Shown here piece after piece: positions 35,671-46,767 of a stretch of 64,000 nucleotides of DNA (the first letter of the stretch is position 1; each line of letters starts with the position of its first letter). The translations under genes were made by a program, and so were the position numbers. Location: contig NC_052134.2 of the NCBI RefSeq assembly GCF_016086655.4, positions 38,749,971-38,813,970 on the forward strand, written 5' to 3'. Origin of the DNA: Lepeophtheirus salmonis. Taxonomy: Eukaryota; Arthropoda; Copepoda; Siphonostomatoida; Caligidae. The notes under the pieces were generated by a model. That model did no database searches. It worked only from the letters and a program-made list of their open reading frames with translations, and had not been told where the DNA came from.

Positions 35671-37439
35671 TTTTCGAATTAAATATATACATTTCGATTG
35701 TATTTGATAAAATAGATAAAACTTAATGGTTCATTTAATTTTTTTAACAATCGTACAAAGTCGTAGTATATTTTTTTTCTTCTGAGAGATACGATTTCCT
35801 CTATTGAAAATACTATTTCAAACAAACAAAAAACTAATAACATTGTTTTTCCATTTGAGGTTGTATTTTACTTTATAAAAAAAGTTTGGATCTAGTAAGA
35901 TATGAGCTAAATTTAAAAGTTCTTGAAACAGACCTTTAATTAAAATGTTTATGCCGCATTCTTGAAACTTTTATTCATTAAAGGTTATAGCATCAATACA
36001 AAATATGAAACAACTTTATTTCACGTATAGAGTTTGGAAAATACTATATGCATATTTTTTGTTTCTCCTGCTTCCTTAAAAGAAGGAAACTTAGTTTTTA
36101 AATAACTAAGTGCCTTTATAGTGCTCCTTTATAATTTTTCTTAATTAGCTTTCAAATTGTATATTTACTCGGGAAATCTACTGTTCTGTATCAAATTAAA
36201 CACATCTGTTTTTCACATCATAATATGTTCTTGTAGAATTACATAAATATAAATATGTTTTATATAAACAATTAAAGGAGATCTGAACTATATTTAACTT
36301 TGAATAATTAAATATTCAAGTACTTATAGCCGTAGCTTACATTTTCTTGTATTAGATATGTACTCAGGAGTGCCAGAACTAATTCATAAATGGAGAGGCC
36401 AGATTCATACAATCAAATCACATATTGATTGGTTCAGTGGTAGGAAATATTTCTTTGTAGATTATTAAGTTACTTTTTACTACCTTCTAAAGTAATACAT
36501 GTACAGTCAAACCTGATCTTATGGTCACATGAGATAAGTGTGTCAAGGCACTAAAGGGTCATATCCAGTTTCCACATAGAAATTTCATAAAATATAAACT
36601 GTATTAAGTATATCCATACAATCATACAAATTATTCTATAAATTTATAAATTAAACCGCTTTGAATCGCCACAATTTAAAACTTACATAAAAAACATAGT
36701 AAAACGTAATAAAAAACAAAGAAAGATTTCCAGGCTATTGACCCTCTCTTGCTTAGTAAATTATTTAAAATATCTGTAAATGGATAAAAATAAATGTTTT
36801 TTTCTGCAGTTTTGTCTTGCTGTTCTCTCTCTATCTGAGCTTGAATGTTATTGTCCTAACGTACATTTTTTCTTTTTCCACTATTTTCAACGTTTGAACT
36901 GTTTCAAAATGACAAATTTGGTTTAAGAGGTCTCTTAGATTAAGGAGTTACTTTTCAGTTTCCTTGTCTAACTGCTTAATACTGGTTGGAATGTAGTTAT
37001 TATGGGTTGGATAATACACTAGCCCACTCTTTGGTAAGACCCACAGTCCACCCTTCACTGTTCCGTACGTTATATTCTTAAATATTGTTAATTAAAATTA
37101 ATGCAGTTTTGCAAGTTATTTTTGGATATTTTTTAAATTCAGTTCCTTCATATATATGTATATATACAAAAGATAACATAAATATAATAATAATAAAGTC
37201 CAGGGCAATTACGTAAAGATATATAAAAAACATTGTAGCTTAAATTTAGTGCCCCAGAGTTGAACCACATCTATTATAACCATTATCCCATCTATACATG
37301 CAGAAAAAAAATTATTAAAATGAAATAAAATGTTCAAATTAAATGCAAAAATAAAAGTAAACTGATACTATGACCTGCTTTTCCTATAATTCTTGATTAT
37401 TCTGTAAAAAAAACCCCCACCCCTCATTGGAGGGCATAG
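35671..37439. other. AT-rich spacer
   Basis: No coding signal. At 36503 the motif CAGTCAAACCTG followed by TATGGTCAC resembles pogo/Tigger-type ends, but no partner end was found. Confidence 0.45.
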
Positions 37440-38030
37440 ATGGAACAAACTTCATCCCTTATGACGCTGTGGACCATGTATCTGTTCATCTGTTTGGAAT
37501 TTTCAGCGATAAGGCCACATATGTAGCAGATGCGGCCAAAACTAAATCTCACACTTCTTTCACAACAATCGATTCATATAACGTCACCCTGCTCGCAATA
37601 AAAGCTTTTAAGTTTAGCAGAGCAAAGTCAATTGCTTTGATTTCCGATATTGGTTTATTCTTTTTTCGTGAAAGTCCAAAAAGCACAATCGCTTTCTCAA
37701 ACTTTTCATCTCCCCCCTATCAAACCTTTTACATTTAATTTTACAAATGACTTTAAAATGGTTAAAGACGGGTAATCTACAAACGCATGGAGTTTGTCAT
37801 TGAATATCTTACCCCAGTCCCTTACATGGCCTTGAGAAAAAAAAAAAAATTAGCGGAAATCTGTAATTGGACTGTGAATTTTTTTCCGTCATTAATTCCT
37901 CTCAACGATGACTTGATTCTGCTCTTCCAGTTTTCAGGGAGACTTACTTGTCACCTATGTAGATCATGTAGTATATGCCTCTCACCTTCAGAATTGGCAA
38001 TGCCATGGTCGTGACATAATATAGAGATCT
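37440..38030 (-). pseudogene. Degraded coding island of unknown origin
   Basis: A patch of more balanced base composition. On the minus strand one frame reads SLPENWKSRIKSSLRGINDG, then GHVRDWGKIFNDKLHAFVDY and PSLTILKSFVKLNVKG. A second frame then continues with NKPISEIKAIDFALLNLKAF and ASRVTLYESIVV. The continuity across a frameshift and several stops suggests a dead coding sequence, perhaps from a transposon, but I cannot name the family. The plus-strand ORFs over the same interval look like shadows. Confidence 0.4.
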
Positions 38031-38352
38031 AAAGTCCTCTCAAGAGGAAACTCGAATCTCCCGTCATTAAATAGATATGAGGAATGAATATCGTACCAAG
38101 CTATAGCGCCGTTGCTAATTTTGGAATATTTTTCCAAAATAGATGCATCATTTAATTTTTATTTTTGAATAATTTTTTTCCTGTACAAATGAATAATTCC
38201 TAAATATAAGTACTTAACTTCTCTAAAAAAACAAAGGTTGATATAAAATATACACGGATTATATAATAATATTATTCATGAATTTATCTTTTTTTTGTGC
38301 AAAAAGATTAGCTTGTCTACATTTTCTTTTAAAAAACAAGATCGATTAGCAG

Positions 38353-38445
38353 GCACAATATCGCCAGCTCTCAAAAAAGTTATTTCGCTTGATCCATATG
38401 TACTTGTAGATATGAGGTATGCTGAAGCTAACATGGAAACATACG
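38353..38445 (+). CDS. Candidate 93-bp internal exon
   Basis: A splice acceptor (TTAGCAG) at 38346-38352 and a donor (ACG|GTAATA) at 38445-38447 bound 93 bp that is open in a frame without a start codon. The peptide is TISPALKKVISLDPYVLVDM followed by RYAEANMETY. It looks selected rather than random: balanced composition, no stops, and AT-rich sequence on both sides. Exon phase is 1-1. I do not recognise the protein, and no partner exon was found within a few kb. The frame continues open through the donor into AT-rich sequence. Confidence 0.3.
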
Positions 38446-40496
38446 GTAATATATTTCAAGCATTCCTCCTTCATACCATTTGGTTTTCGTCAAATGGGAT
38501 GTATTTTATCATTTTTTGAGTCTTTATCTCTTTTTTGTATAGACAAATACATAAATTATTTCTTATATAAAAGGATACTTATGGATTATAATCGTACCTC
38601 ACTATTTAAATCTATTAATTAAATAAATAATCAAAACCAAAATTTTATAATTTAATATTCAAATATATATATAAGTACCGCATCGAGAATAAAAATCTAA
38701 CGAGCTGTAAGTTTCATACTGAACCAAATTGTGGTACAACCCCGTACTATAACAGCCTAATAGTTATATTACATAGATATTACTTTAAATTAAAAGTAAT
38801 ATCATATTATATTACTTTAGTTAAATAGATCTTTATAATTTTATTAGGTTAATTGTATTGTGAAATAATTTCTATCTAAAAAATGACAAAAAACTAGCTT
38901 TTAAGTCTCATTTTTTTAATTTGTAGCAATACTATTGACGATATCATACTCATACAAATTTTCATGGATATTTAAAAAAAAATGCTATAGTACACTGTGT
39001 CTATGTATTTATGATTAAATATACGAATAAAATATGTCAAATGACCCTCTTGCTTAATACAATATATGTATTTGAAAAGCAATGGTATACCCAAAACATT
39101 AACAATTATTTTGTAGTATTATTTTGAACGATGATTGATTGAAAGATGCAATAGCAACTGCTATGTGATGAAGATGCAAAGAAATACTCGTTACTTTAAA
39201 TTATTTAGTAGATGCAGGTGTTAAGGTACAACTACCTGCATTGTGACAATACAAGCAGAGTATGTACAATGTAAAATTCGAGAGTAATTTTTTTGTAGTT
39301 TCACCAAAAATTTAACAAAATCTTGAATTCTTCGGAACTAATATATTGACTGTTTATAGGTATCATTTTCTTATTACAAGTGGGTTTTAAAAAATCACAC
39401 TTATTTCTATATAGTACTTGTATGAAACTCCACTAGGAAAACTTGTCTTCTATAGAATGCCATTATAACATTTTGTCATTGAATCTGTATTAGTCATTAG
39501 CATTCAATTCTAAAGAAGAAATTATTCAAAATTATTGTTAGCAAAATTATTTTTCAAAATACATGGTCGTCCAGAGTTCCTTAAAAGATTATGGTTTGTA
39601 TTGTAATATGTATTAATGCTTCTATACATACTTCATAATCTTCTACAATTGAACAATATTTTATTTAACGTGCTTTTTTTTTGCTTTAAACAACTTGGTG
39701 AAGATGCCTCATCGTAGACTTATAGCTAGTACGTAATTTTTTCCCTCATGGCCTCCGAGACTGCCATCAGTAAGACCTTTCTGAGTCTGAAAACTGTATC
39801 GACTTCCTCTCAACCATTTCTCTTAAATATTGAAAATAGCTTCCTAGAACAAATAAATTGGAAAAATACAACGGAAAACGACAATTTATGTACGGCGTAT
39901 AGTGTGCATCACTTTGTTTCTTTTTTTCTTACTATATTCCAAGTATTATATATTTGTAGAACGAAATCCCTGTAAGAAATTAATCCAATAAGCTTAAGTT
40001 TTGTAATGTAATTATGCCAATTAATAATGCATTATATTCAAAATATGAAATAACTTACAAAAGAGGGCTTTTCACAACTTTAACTTTAAGAGCCCTGATG
40101 CGCCCATTTTCGAAAACTCTAAGCCAAAAAAGCGATCAATATTCTTGAATTTGATATCCGTAAGTATGGCAAATATAATAAAAAAGTTTTTGAATAGGTT
40201 CTACATATCGTGTTTATTTTCCATCCTACAGTTCAAGTAAGAAAGTTATAATAAAGAAAAAGATTCTTCAGTGTATATTATTGTATAATTGGATTATGAT
40301 TATTTTTTGCATTAAGGAGTTCATTTATTTATTAACCAATCTATATTAATGGCATTTATTTTTCTAAAATTATCGTCTGGGTCGAGTGTAATGACAAATA
40401 TTCATGAATTAATAAAAAAACAAACGAAGAAAAATAAATAAAACGCAATTCTTTATCAGTATTTCATTCATAGCCACAAAATGGCTGTGAATACTA
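38446..40496. other. AT-rich spacer
   Basis: 38676-38720 resembles a short piece of the foldback arm (AAGTACC..ATCGAGAATAAAAA). 39112-39150 resembles part of repeat R3. A small stem TGCAGGT...ACCTGCA lies at 39211-39239. The GC-richer start of an ORF at 39748-39975 has no family resemblance. Confidence 0.4.
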
Positions 40497-40830
40497 TTAG
40501 ATAGAGTTGTAAATTCCAAGCACTGTCAGTATGTCAAAACAAAAATAAACTGAAAATTGAATTAGTTAACCAAATATTTTGAAGAATATTTAAGAGAAAA
40601 ACAGCTTTTCTGTCATAATTTTTCTTTAGATAAGTTTCCCACAGCTATAAGAGGAGAATAAAGATAGATCCCCTCTGAATCTAAAAAAGATTTAGGCAGA
40701 AATTAAAAAGTAGCCGATTGTCAAATTTGCTTCGTTACTCTATGTCATTCACTTACTTTATATTTCAATGTTATATCCTCAAGAGTTAAAATATATTGCT
40801 CTGAAAGATAATAGAATAAAACACTGTTCA
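40497..40830 (+). repeat. Dispersed MITE family copy (e)
   Basis: Begins TAGAGTTGTAAATTCCAAGC, the alternative 5' end shared with copies at 41366, 45893 and 63005, and then follows the family order (TTTTGAAGAATATTTAAGAG, CTTTTCTGTCATAATTTTTC, CCCCTCTGAATCT). The 3' half is more diverged. Confidence 0.55.
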
Positions 40831-41365
40831 GTTGGCCAATAAAAAAAATATAATTCGCTAAAAAACAAAACATATGCTTAAAATTAAAGTTACATTATCG
40901 GAAAAATTCATAGCATTTCAATATTTTTTCTTCCTCTAAATATGGATAAGATTTGCAAAAAAGGTATTTAAAAAAAGAAGAGTTTAAACAGCATTAATTA
41001 TAATTTATTGTTCAGATTAACAAAAACTTTATGACCTTCTTTCATTAAAAAAAATAAATCTGTTGTACATCACCTGGAAGTCATTGAGTAAGGCAACAAA
41101 ATACATTACATAATTTCTTTATTCTGTAATAAAAATTAATGGTTGATCTTGACCCTAATTTTTGACCTTAAATATCTGAAATATGATTTTGAAAAAAAAA
41201 ATCAAATCAATATTTTACTACTGAAAAAAAAGAGTATTTAGGTCTATGAGCATTCTGCATCGGAGAAATACGAGGTTTTAATTTGTTCACATATATATTT
41301 ATATTTGATTATATAGAAAAAAAATCATTTGGTAGTTAGCCAATTCTTTCCAACCATGGCATTGT

Positions 41366-42315
41366 TAGAGTTGTAAATTCTAAGCAGTTTTAGTATGTTA
41401 TAAAAGAAACACAAAAATGATAAAGTAAACCTGATAATTCGAAAAATGTTTGGAAGAAAAATTATATAAAGGTTAGTGGAAATTAGCTACAAGACGCTCT
41501 GAGAGGAAGGAAATCAACACACATCCCACTCTATATCTAGCAAGGCCCTAAGCAGCAATTACATCTATCTCAATCCTCAGTTCTAATCTGAGTTCATGAA
41601 CGAATTATAACTATAAATATAGATGAAAATAATATTATAAAGGAATAAAGGCTTTTTGTAGTCGCTAACTGAGTGTAAGTTTTTTATTTTACAAAGCTGT
41701 TGTCATTATTCTTAAAGGGAGTCTCTGTCTCTTTTGTTTAAAATCTGAAAATATATGAATGCTGAGTAAATGCCAGAAAAAAAAGAGAGAGAACATTTAT
41801 CATTTAACTAATCACAAGTGCTTGATATATATATAAATAATATTTTTGTGTGAGCAACTCTTCTCCCAATATCATTTACATATATATATAAATACAAAGA
41901 CATGTACACGCACGATAGATATGGTAACCCACCTTAAGTCCTTTTTGGACTAGGAGCAGAATTGAGGATCGACAGCGGAGTAATTTCTGCATACATTATT
42001 GATAGATTATCTCATAGTTGCTTGATACTAATTTAGTAAAACACTTTGACACATAAGCTTCTATTCATCCAAACATTCTTCAAATTATTATTAGGGTAAC
42101 CACGTTAATTTTCGTTTTTTTACAACATACCCGTGGATAATATTATTTTCATCTATGCTTATAACTCCCTCCTAAATTGTCATTGTTACTCTCCGTCTTT
42201 TATGAGCACATTCACAGGTAGTTACTTTATATTTAAATGTTCCATCTTCAAGAATGAAAGAATAATTATAACAATTATGAAAAATAAAACAAAACAAAAA
42301 AAACCCGTTATATAA
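41366..42315 (+). repeat. MITE family copy (f, outer) split by insertion of another copy
   Basis: The 5' part (41366-41612) starts TTAGAGTTGTAAATTCTAAG and runs through the core to GAATTATAACT. The 3' part (42165-42315) resumes CTTATAACTCCC and continues TTTTATGAGCACATTCACAG and TCTTCAAGAATGAAAGAATA. The break falls exactly where other copies read ACTTATAACTCC. The intervening sequence is an inverted copy of the same family. Confidence 0.7.
41618..42160 (-). mobile_element. Full-length hAT-like MITE (copy f, inner)
   Basis: Inverted ends TAGATGAAAATAATATTAT (left) and its complement (right, 42136-42158) enclose about 540 bp. The octamer TTATAACT flanks both sides, and uninterrupted relatives have it once, so it reads as an 8-bp target duplication, the hallmark of hAT insertion. 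The interior, read on the minus strand, shows the family blocks GGTATGTTGTAAAAAAACG, TTTGAAGAATGTTTGGATG, GAAATTACTCCGCTGTCGAT, CCTCAATTCTGCTCCTAG and AATAATGACAACAGC. It is non-coding. Confidence 0.75.
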
Positions 42316-44495
42316 CCAACTAACCACGTTAGAACATGCTTAGAATTTATACTTTATAATTTCGGGAATTGTTCATGGCATAACAATAGCTAATTCGTAC
42401 TCCACCAATCAACAATCCCCCTCCCCATCCGAATTATAAAAAAGTATTACAGGCCCCTCTCCTTTAGTGACAAATTTAATATAATTATACAAAATAGAGC
42501 GTAAAAATATATGTCATCAATACTCAAAATATCATTATTTTATGAAGTAGTAGCTATGTAGGTAGGTAATTCAATTTCAATTTATCTATTTCAGAATTCC
42601 TAATTTCCTCTACATACATAAAGGCTTTTTACGAGCAGACACGTAAATAATAAAATATATACCTTGTTATGAAATAAAATACTTTTTTAAAATATACTAA
42701 TTCAAATTCTTTTATAATATATCACTTATTTTAATGCCAAAGTAGGATATTTAAACTTTTAAGTTTTTATTAAGAGTACGAATACATAGATATATTCCAA
42801 TTTCGGAATATATAAAGAGTTAATATAATAATATTATTTTTTAATGCATAATCTGTAGAACTAAACAAATTTTTGTGGGTATGTGATGAGTCAATATAAA
42901 AATAATATGGAACATTAATCAAGAAAAGAGAAAATCCCTTGTAGAAACCTCTTTAGAATTAATATTTTATTCTAGAATATAGAACCTTAATTTGATTTAG
43001 GATACTTATACTGCCCTTACTATGGTCCTTATAATTAAATCTTATCTTTCTTTTTTTTTTGTTTTGGCTACTTTAAGTACAGTTTTGCAGAACTTCAAAT
43101 GGCTTAATAAGTACGATTTTGGGGTAGAATTTAACGATAATTTGTCGAAGAATACAAATGAAATCCACACCCAATTTTGAGAAAATTCATTTAAGCTTAC
43201 TTTTGTGTCGACAGACTGCTAATTATTTAGGAGGCGACCCATACCGATTTTTTTTTGGTTAATACCGGATAACAAATCAATTAGTTAAAAAAAAATAACA
43301 ACTTTTGAGATCCTTTATTTGGCGCCAAATTATATAGATACATACCAGGGGAGTGCCTTTTATGTGGAATATTAGAAGCCACACCTCATTTTTTATGGAA
43401 TTATTTGATATTAAAAGATACATATGTGAAAGTTATTCCAATGATGGACATATTCCTCCCGATCTAAACGGCGATAAAAATGACTTTTTAAACTTTTTTA
43501 ATGGCAGAATTAATGGAAAGATCAATTTTATTTTAGGAAAAAAACAAATATGTGTTATATATATTGTACATACAAGTAAAATTGACATAAATGCATTTGT
43601 AATTATTTATCATGCCGTAACCTTGGAGCTTATGTTTTGTTTGATCTATTTCTGTCTAATGTCTTCCGATGTCATTTTTAAATAGTCGTGTTAAGATGTA
43701 TTTTTGAATTAAATGAATGGCACAAAAAAATCTGTTATTCTTCTTCAAATGTGATCACTATTTTCATTAAATTTCATATGTGAGTAAAAAGTAATTTCAA
43801 CTGGCAAAAACTATAAATATATTAAAATAATTTTGTTAATGAAAGAAAATATTAATGTATATTTAAAGTTGTGCTAACTAAATGTAAACATATTCGTATA
43901 TGCAAATATTTATCTTTAAAGTATGTTGATGAATTAGTGATACTTTAAAAGTATTTTACTTGAATCTCATGATACCTTTAACTTGAGACTAAGTTTTTGG
44001 GTGACATCATCAAATATACTATTTTAGAGGAGATACATTTAACTAATTTTAAAAGAATTTTCCAAAAAAACATTTTCTCTATATTTTAAGTCATTAAATG
44101 AAGTGTCCTCAAGATTTTTTTTGGGAAACTTGCCCATTTTGTTTAATGATTATATATTATAACACAAGGCTTGTAGAATCAAATACATCTTTTTTTTTTT
44201 AATAAAGGGGACTTTGGCCATATATCCAATCCCAATTATGTGAATATGCCCTCATTTTTAAGGTCAAAATTAAAAATTTATCTTATACACCTTCAAAAAA
44301 TGCGATATTCCTATAAGTTTTTATGACAAAGCTCCAACATAGCCCGTTTTTGATTTATTAAACAATCTGTAATTTTAGTAATTTTCTATTCAATTATATA
44401 AATTAACTAATGAAATTATATAAATGTTTATAATAATTTATTTATTTGTTATAAAAGGCAATATTTCTCTAAATTTAATTAAAATCTAAACTCTA
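42316..44495. other. AT-rich spacer
   Basis: 2.2 kb without a supported gene. The 110-codon ORF at 43353-43685 starts with GTG and is AT-biased. I could not connect it to anything. Confidence 0.45.
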
Positions 44496-44501
44496 TTTAT
44501 T
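44496..44501 (-). terminator. Polyadenylation signal of the secreted-protein gene
   Basis: AATAAA on the minus strand, 21 bases downstream of the stop codon at 44522-44524. This implies a very short 3' untranslated region. Confidence 0.6.
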
Positions 44502-44521
44502 ATTGAATATAGAAAGCTAAA

Positions 44522-45565
44522 TTAATCAACCCCAGTTGTCAAAAAGTTGTACAAATTATTCTGTCTACTCCTTCCCTTCAATATCTTCTGAAATGTATTT
44601 TTTGCTGGATAAGAATTACTAACAGCCTGGCCCCAGGTCAAATATGTTGGTATTTGACCGTGTATCTCTACTTTGGTTGAAGGATTGATGGACCAATGAT
44701 GTGCATTTGGAGCATGGACATTGATTTGCCCATGACCTCCAGTAGGAAAAGGAAAGGATATGATGTTATGTGGGAGGTTGGTTGTTTCTAGGAGGAGGGG
44801 CTTTATGGTAGGATAAGGAGATTGAGGATAAGGCATGCCTGTTGTAATATCTGGTCGTGATGTACTAGGCATAAACGTGGGATATGATGATGGTTTGTTG
44901 ACCATGTATATGGGGGCGTGAGTAGTAGATTGGATTGTGGGATATGTAGCATAAGTTGTTGTGACTATGAAAGGTGGATAATTATTTGTTGTTGTGGCTA
45001 CTACTGGAGGATAATTATTTGTTGTTGTGGCTACTACTGGAGGATAATTATTGGTACTTTTGGTAGTTGTAGTTATGTGTATGATTGGCTTCGTGGTTGG
45101 ATTCTTAGTTGTGTAGCAAGTGGTCATTGTAGGAGAAGGAAATGGGTCTGCAGAGTCCCCTAATTCTTCCTCCTTTGATAATACACATCTCACTAAAGAT
45201 TTTACATCACAAACAGGCTGATGACCATAGGCGACGAAATGTGTATTTTTGACTCCGTACATCTCTGCACATTTTTCCCGTATTAAACAAGGTAGAATTT
45301 GTACTCCGTCAGAGTTGGCACTTACAACACAGAGAGCATTTCCCTCCTCAGGCAAACAATTGAATTGATGATATGAAATGAACCCATATATGGAAAAATG
45401 CGATGGTTTTGTTCCGTAAAGAACTTTACACTCCTTGATGGGAAGACAATTGAGTAGTTTTTTATTTGGATTACTGGATCTACTATTGATGTAGGAGATA
45501 CCAGCGAGAGAGGGAGGAGTAAAAGTACTCAGAAGTAGAAGAGATGTGATATAATAATGATGCAT
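44522..45565 (-). CDS. Secreted protein with duplicated 4-Cys module and Thr/Pro-rich tail
   Basis: 347 residues from the ATG at 45565 in one uninterrupted frame. Residues 1-21 form a signal peptide (hydrophobic LLLLSTF core, likely cut near SLAG). Residues 40-79 and 93-127 are two related modules: C-x5-C-x23-C-x8-C and C-x5-C-x19-C-x7-C, each with YG..x..HF..YG between the second and third Cys. Residues 145-265 are rich in Thr, Pro and Tyr, with three 11-residue repeats of TTNNYPPVVAT at 171-203 and a degenerate fourth, typical of O-glycosylated mucin-like segments. The C-terminal 80 residues hold HGQINVHAPNAHHW and a basic KILKGRSR. A ninth Cys sits at 150. Predicted location is extracellular. 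The Cys modules faintly recall clip-type domains but lack six Cys, so I give no family name. Transcript signals (TATA, 5' intron, AATAAA) support a real gene. Confidence 0.88.
   Translation of the reverse strand: MHHYYITSLLLLSTFTPPSLAGISYINSRSSNPNKKLLNCLPIKECKVLYGTKPSHFSIYGFISYHQFNCLPEEGNALCVVSANSDGVQILPCLIREKCAEMYGVKNTHFVAYGHQPVCDVKSLVRCVLSKEEELGDSADPFPSPTMTTCYTTKNPTTKPIIHITTTTKSTNNYPPVVATTTNNYPPVVATTTNNYPPFIVTTTYATYPTIQSTTHAPIYMVNKPSSYPTFMPSTSRPDITTGMPYPQSPYPTIKPLLLETTNLPHNIISFPFPTGGHGQINVHAPNAHHWSINPSTKVEIHGQIPTYLTWGQAVSNSYPAKNTFQKILKGRSRQNNLYNFLTTGVD
44954..45055. repeat. 33-bp tandem repeat inside the secreted-protein gene
   Basis: Three nearly identical 33-bp units encode the TTNNYPPVVAT repeats. 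Two adjacent units are almost base-identical, so copy number is likely to vary between individuals. Confidence 0.85.
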
Positions 45566-45566
45566 C

Positions 45567-45623
45567 CTATTACAAGGAAGATTTTAGTTAATTCGAAGGA
45601 ATTGAATGAAATAATAAACTTAC
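45567..45623 (-). other. 57-bp intron in the 5' untranslated region
   Basis: On the minus strand AAG|GTAAGT at 45623 is a strong donor and TTGTAATAG at 45567 a good acceptor, one base before the ATG. Length and AT content are typical of minimal arthropod introns. This is inferred from motifs only. Confidence 0.65.
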
Positions 45624-45645
45624 CTTATCCTTTAAATGGTTTTAA

Positions 45646-45685
45646 ACTAATGAGTTTTTATTTTATTTGTAAGCCTCTTTTTATA
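45646..45685 (-). promoter_or_regulatory. Core promoter: TATA box and initiator
   Basis: TATAAAAAG on the minus strand at 45685-45677, followed 34 bp downstream by TCATTAGT (45653-45646), close to the arthropod initiator TCAKTY. The predicted transcription start near 45651 gives a first exon of about 28 bases. Confidence 0.6.
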
Positions 45686-45892
45686 TTTAAAAAAATAATA
45701 ATATTAATTAATCAAATCCTGACCCAAATAATCAATTAGTAGCATTTTCTATTGTTCCTTAATCTGAGTTTAAAGATATAAATAGCTCAATTATAATTAT
45801 TCAATTTTTAGTATGAAATGGTTATTTTACTTTGTAGTAACATATTTTGTGTTTTAAATACAAATCACTTAATATATATAATATCATTATTA

Positions 45893-46090
45893 GGTAGAGT
45901 TGTAAATCCTAAGGTTTTTTGGTTTAAAAAAAAGAAGAAACCAAAAATCAACTTGGTAACACTGACGAATTGAAAATGTTTGAGAGGTTAACAGTCTAGC
46001 TGTCATGATGTTTCATTAGATCAGATGCAAACAATTATGACATGGAAGGCAGGAATAAAAAAAGTACATAGACAGAAACTGGGACTATAT
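45893..46090 (+). repeat. Dispersed MITE family copy (g), 5' half
   Basis: Starts TAGAGTTGTAAATCCTAAGG, has the A-rich leader and GAATTGAAAATGTTTGAGAG, then CTAGCTGTCATGATGTTTCA. It is truncated before the conserved core. Confidence 0.6.
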
Positions 46091-46453
46091 TCTCGTATAT
46101 AAAGCCAAACTTGTATCTTATTTTCATGCAATATGTTTGTTGGTATGTAAATATAGGAGAAAATCTATTTACAAATGTAAAGTTAAGTTTAGTAATAAGG
46201 TAGACTACCCATAAATACCTTAAAAAATTTAAAACTGCATTATTTATGAGTATTTTTCAATATACAGTTTCTTTAGATAGGGAATATTCATTATTGTCTT
46301 AATATTAAATATACTTTTGTAAAAAAACAAAAAAAAAACATCGGTTTAGCAAATCAATCAATCATATATATTGAATAAGTTGATATAATGTGTATTAAAC
46401 ATGAAATGATTATGTGATAAACATAAACTAAGATAAAGATCTTAATTTGTCAT
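46091..46453. other. AT-rich spacer
   Basis: Nothing recognised. Confidence 0.45.
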
Positions 46454-46549
46454 TTATCTAGAATAGAATATAATAAATACAGAGATCAATGTTACTATTA
46501 TGGTAACAAATCCGAATATGATGCCTTGAATAAGCTCCTTTTGATTCAT
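46454..46549 (-). other. 31-codon hydrophobic ORF, doubtful
   Basis: An ATG at 46549 opens MNQKELIQGIIFGFVTIIVT followed by LISVFIIFYSR and a stop. This would be a single-pass membrane peptide with a charged start. It is short and lies in AT-rich DNA, where hydrophobic frames arise easily. No promoter or splice context was identified. Confidence 0.2.
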
Positions 46550-46767
46550 ATATTTGGGAAAATATTTAACTTATACTCGGGACATCGATTTTCTTAAAGC
46601 ATCCTTACTTTTATATTGCTTCAAAATTTTGTAATATAGTTTTACAACTGATAATAGGCAGGATTTTAAAACTTTTACACGCCTAACTACAAATACAGCA
46701 ATTAAATAGATAGTATTTATATATCCAAAATAAAGTTGAAGAAATAAAAAAAGTAACAGTAACCACA

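Noticed and set aside
36503..36560. CAGTCAAACCTG...GGTCAC as a pogo/Tigger terminal repeat
   Set aside because: Only one short end-like motif, with no inverted partner and no transposase remnant nearby.
43353..43685. 110-codon plus-strand ORF
   Set aside because: Starts with GTG, has no splice or promoter context and no recognisable motif. Length alone is not enough in this AT-rich DNA.
44918..45163. 81-codon plus-strand ORF
   Set aside because: It is the complement of the tandem-repeat region of the secreted-protein gene, with Cys/Tyr/Ile-rich low complexity. It is a shadow frame.
45774..45783. GATATAAATAG near the secreted-protein gene as its TATA box
   Set aside because: It has TATA consensus only on the plus strand, while the gene is on the minus strand. 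A correctly oriented TATAAAAAG lies at 45677-45685.
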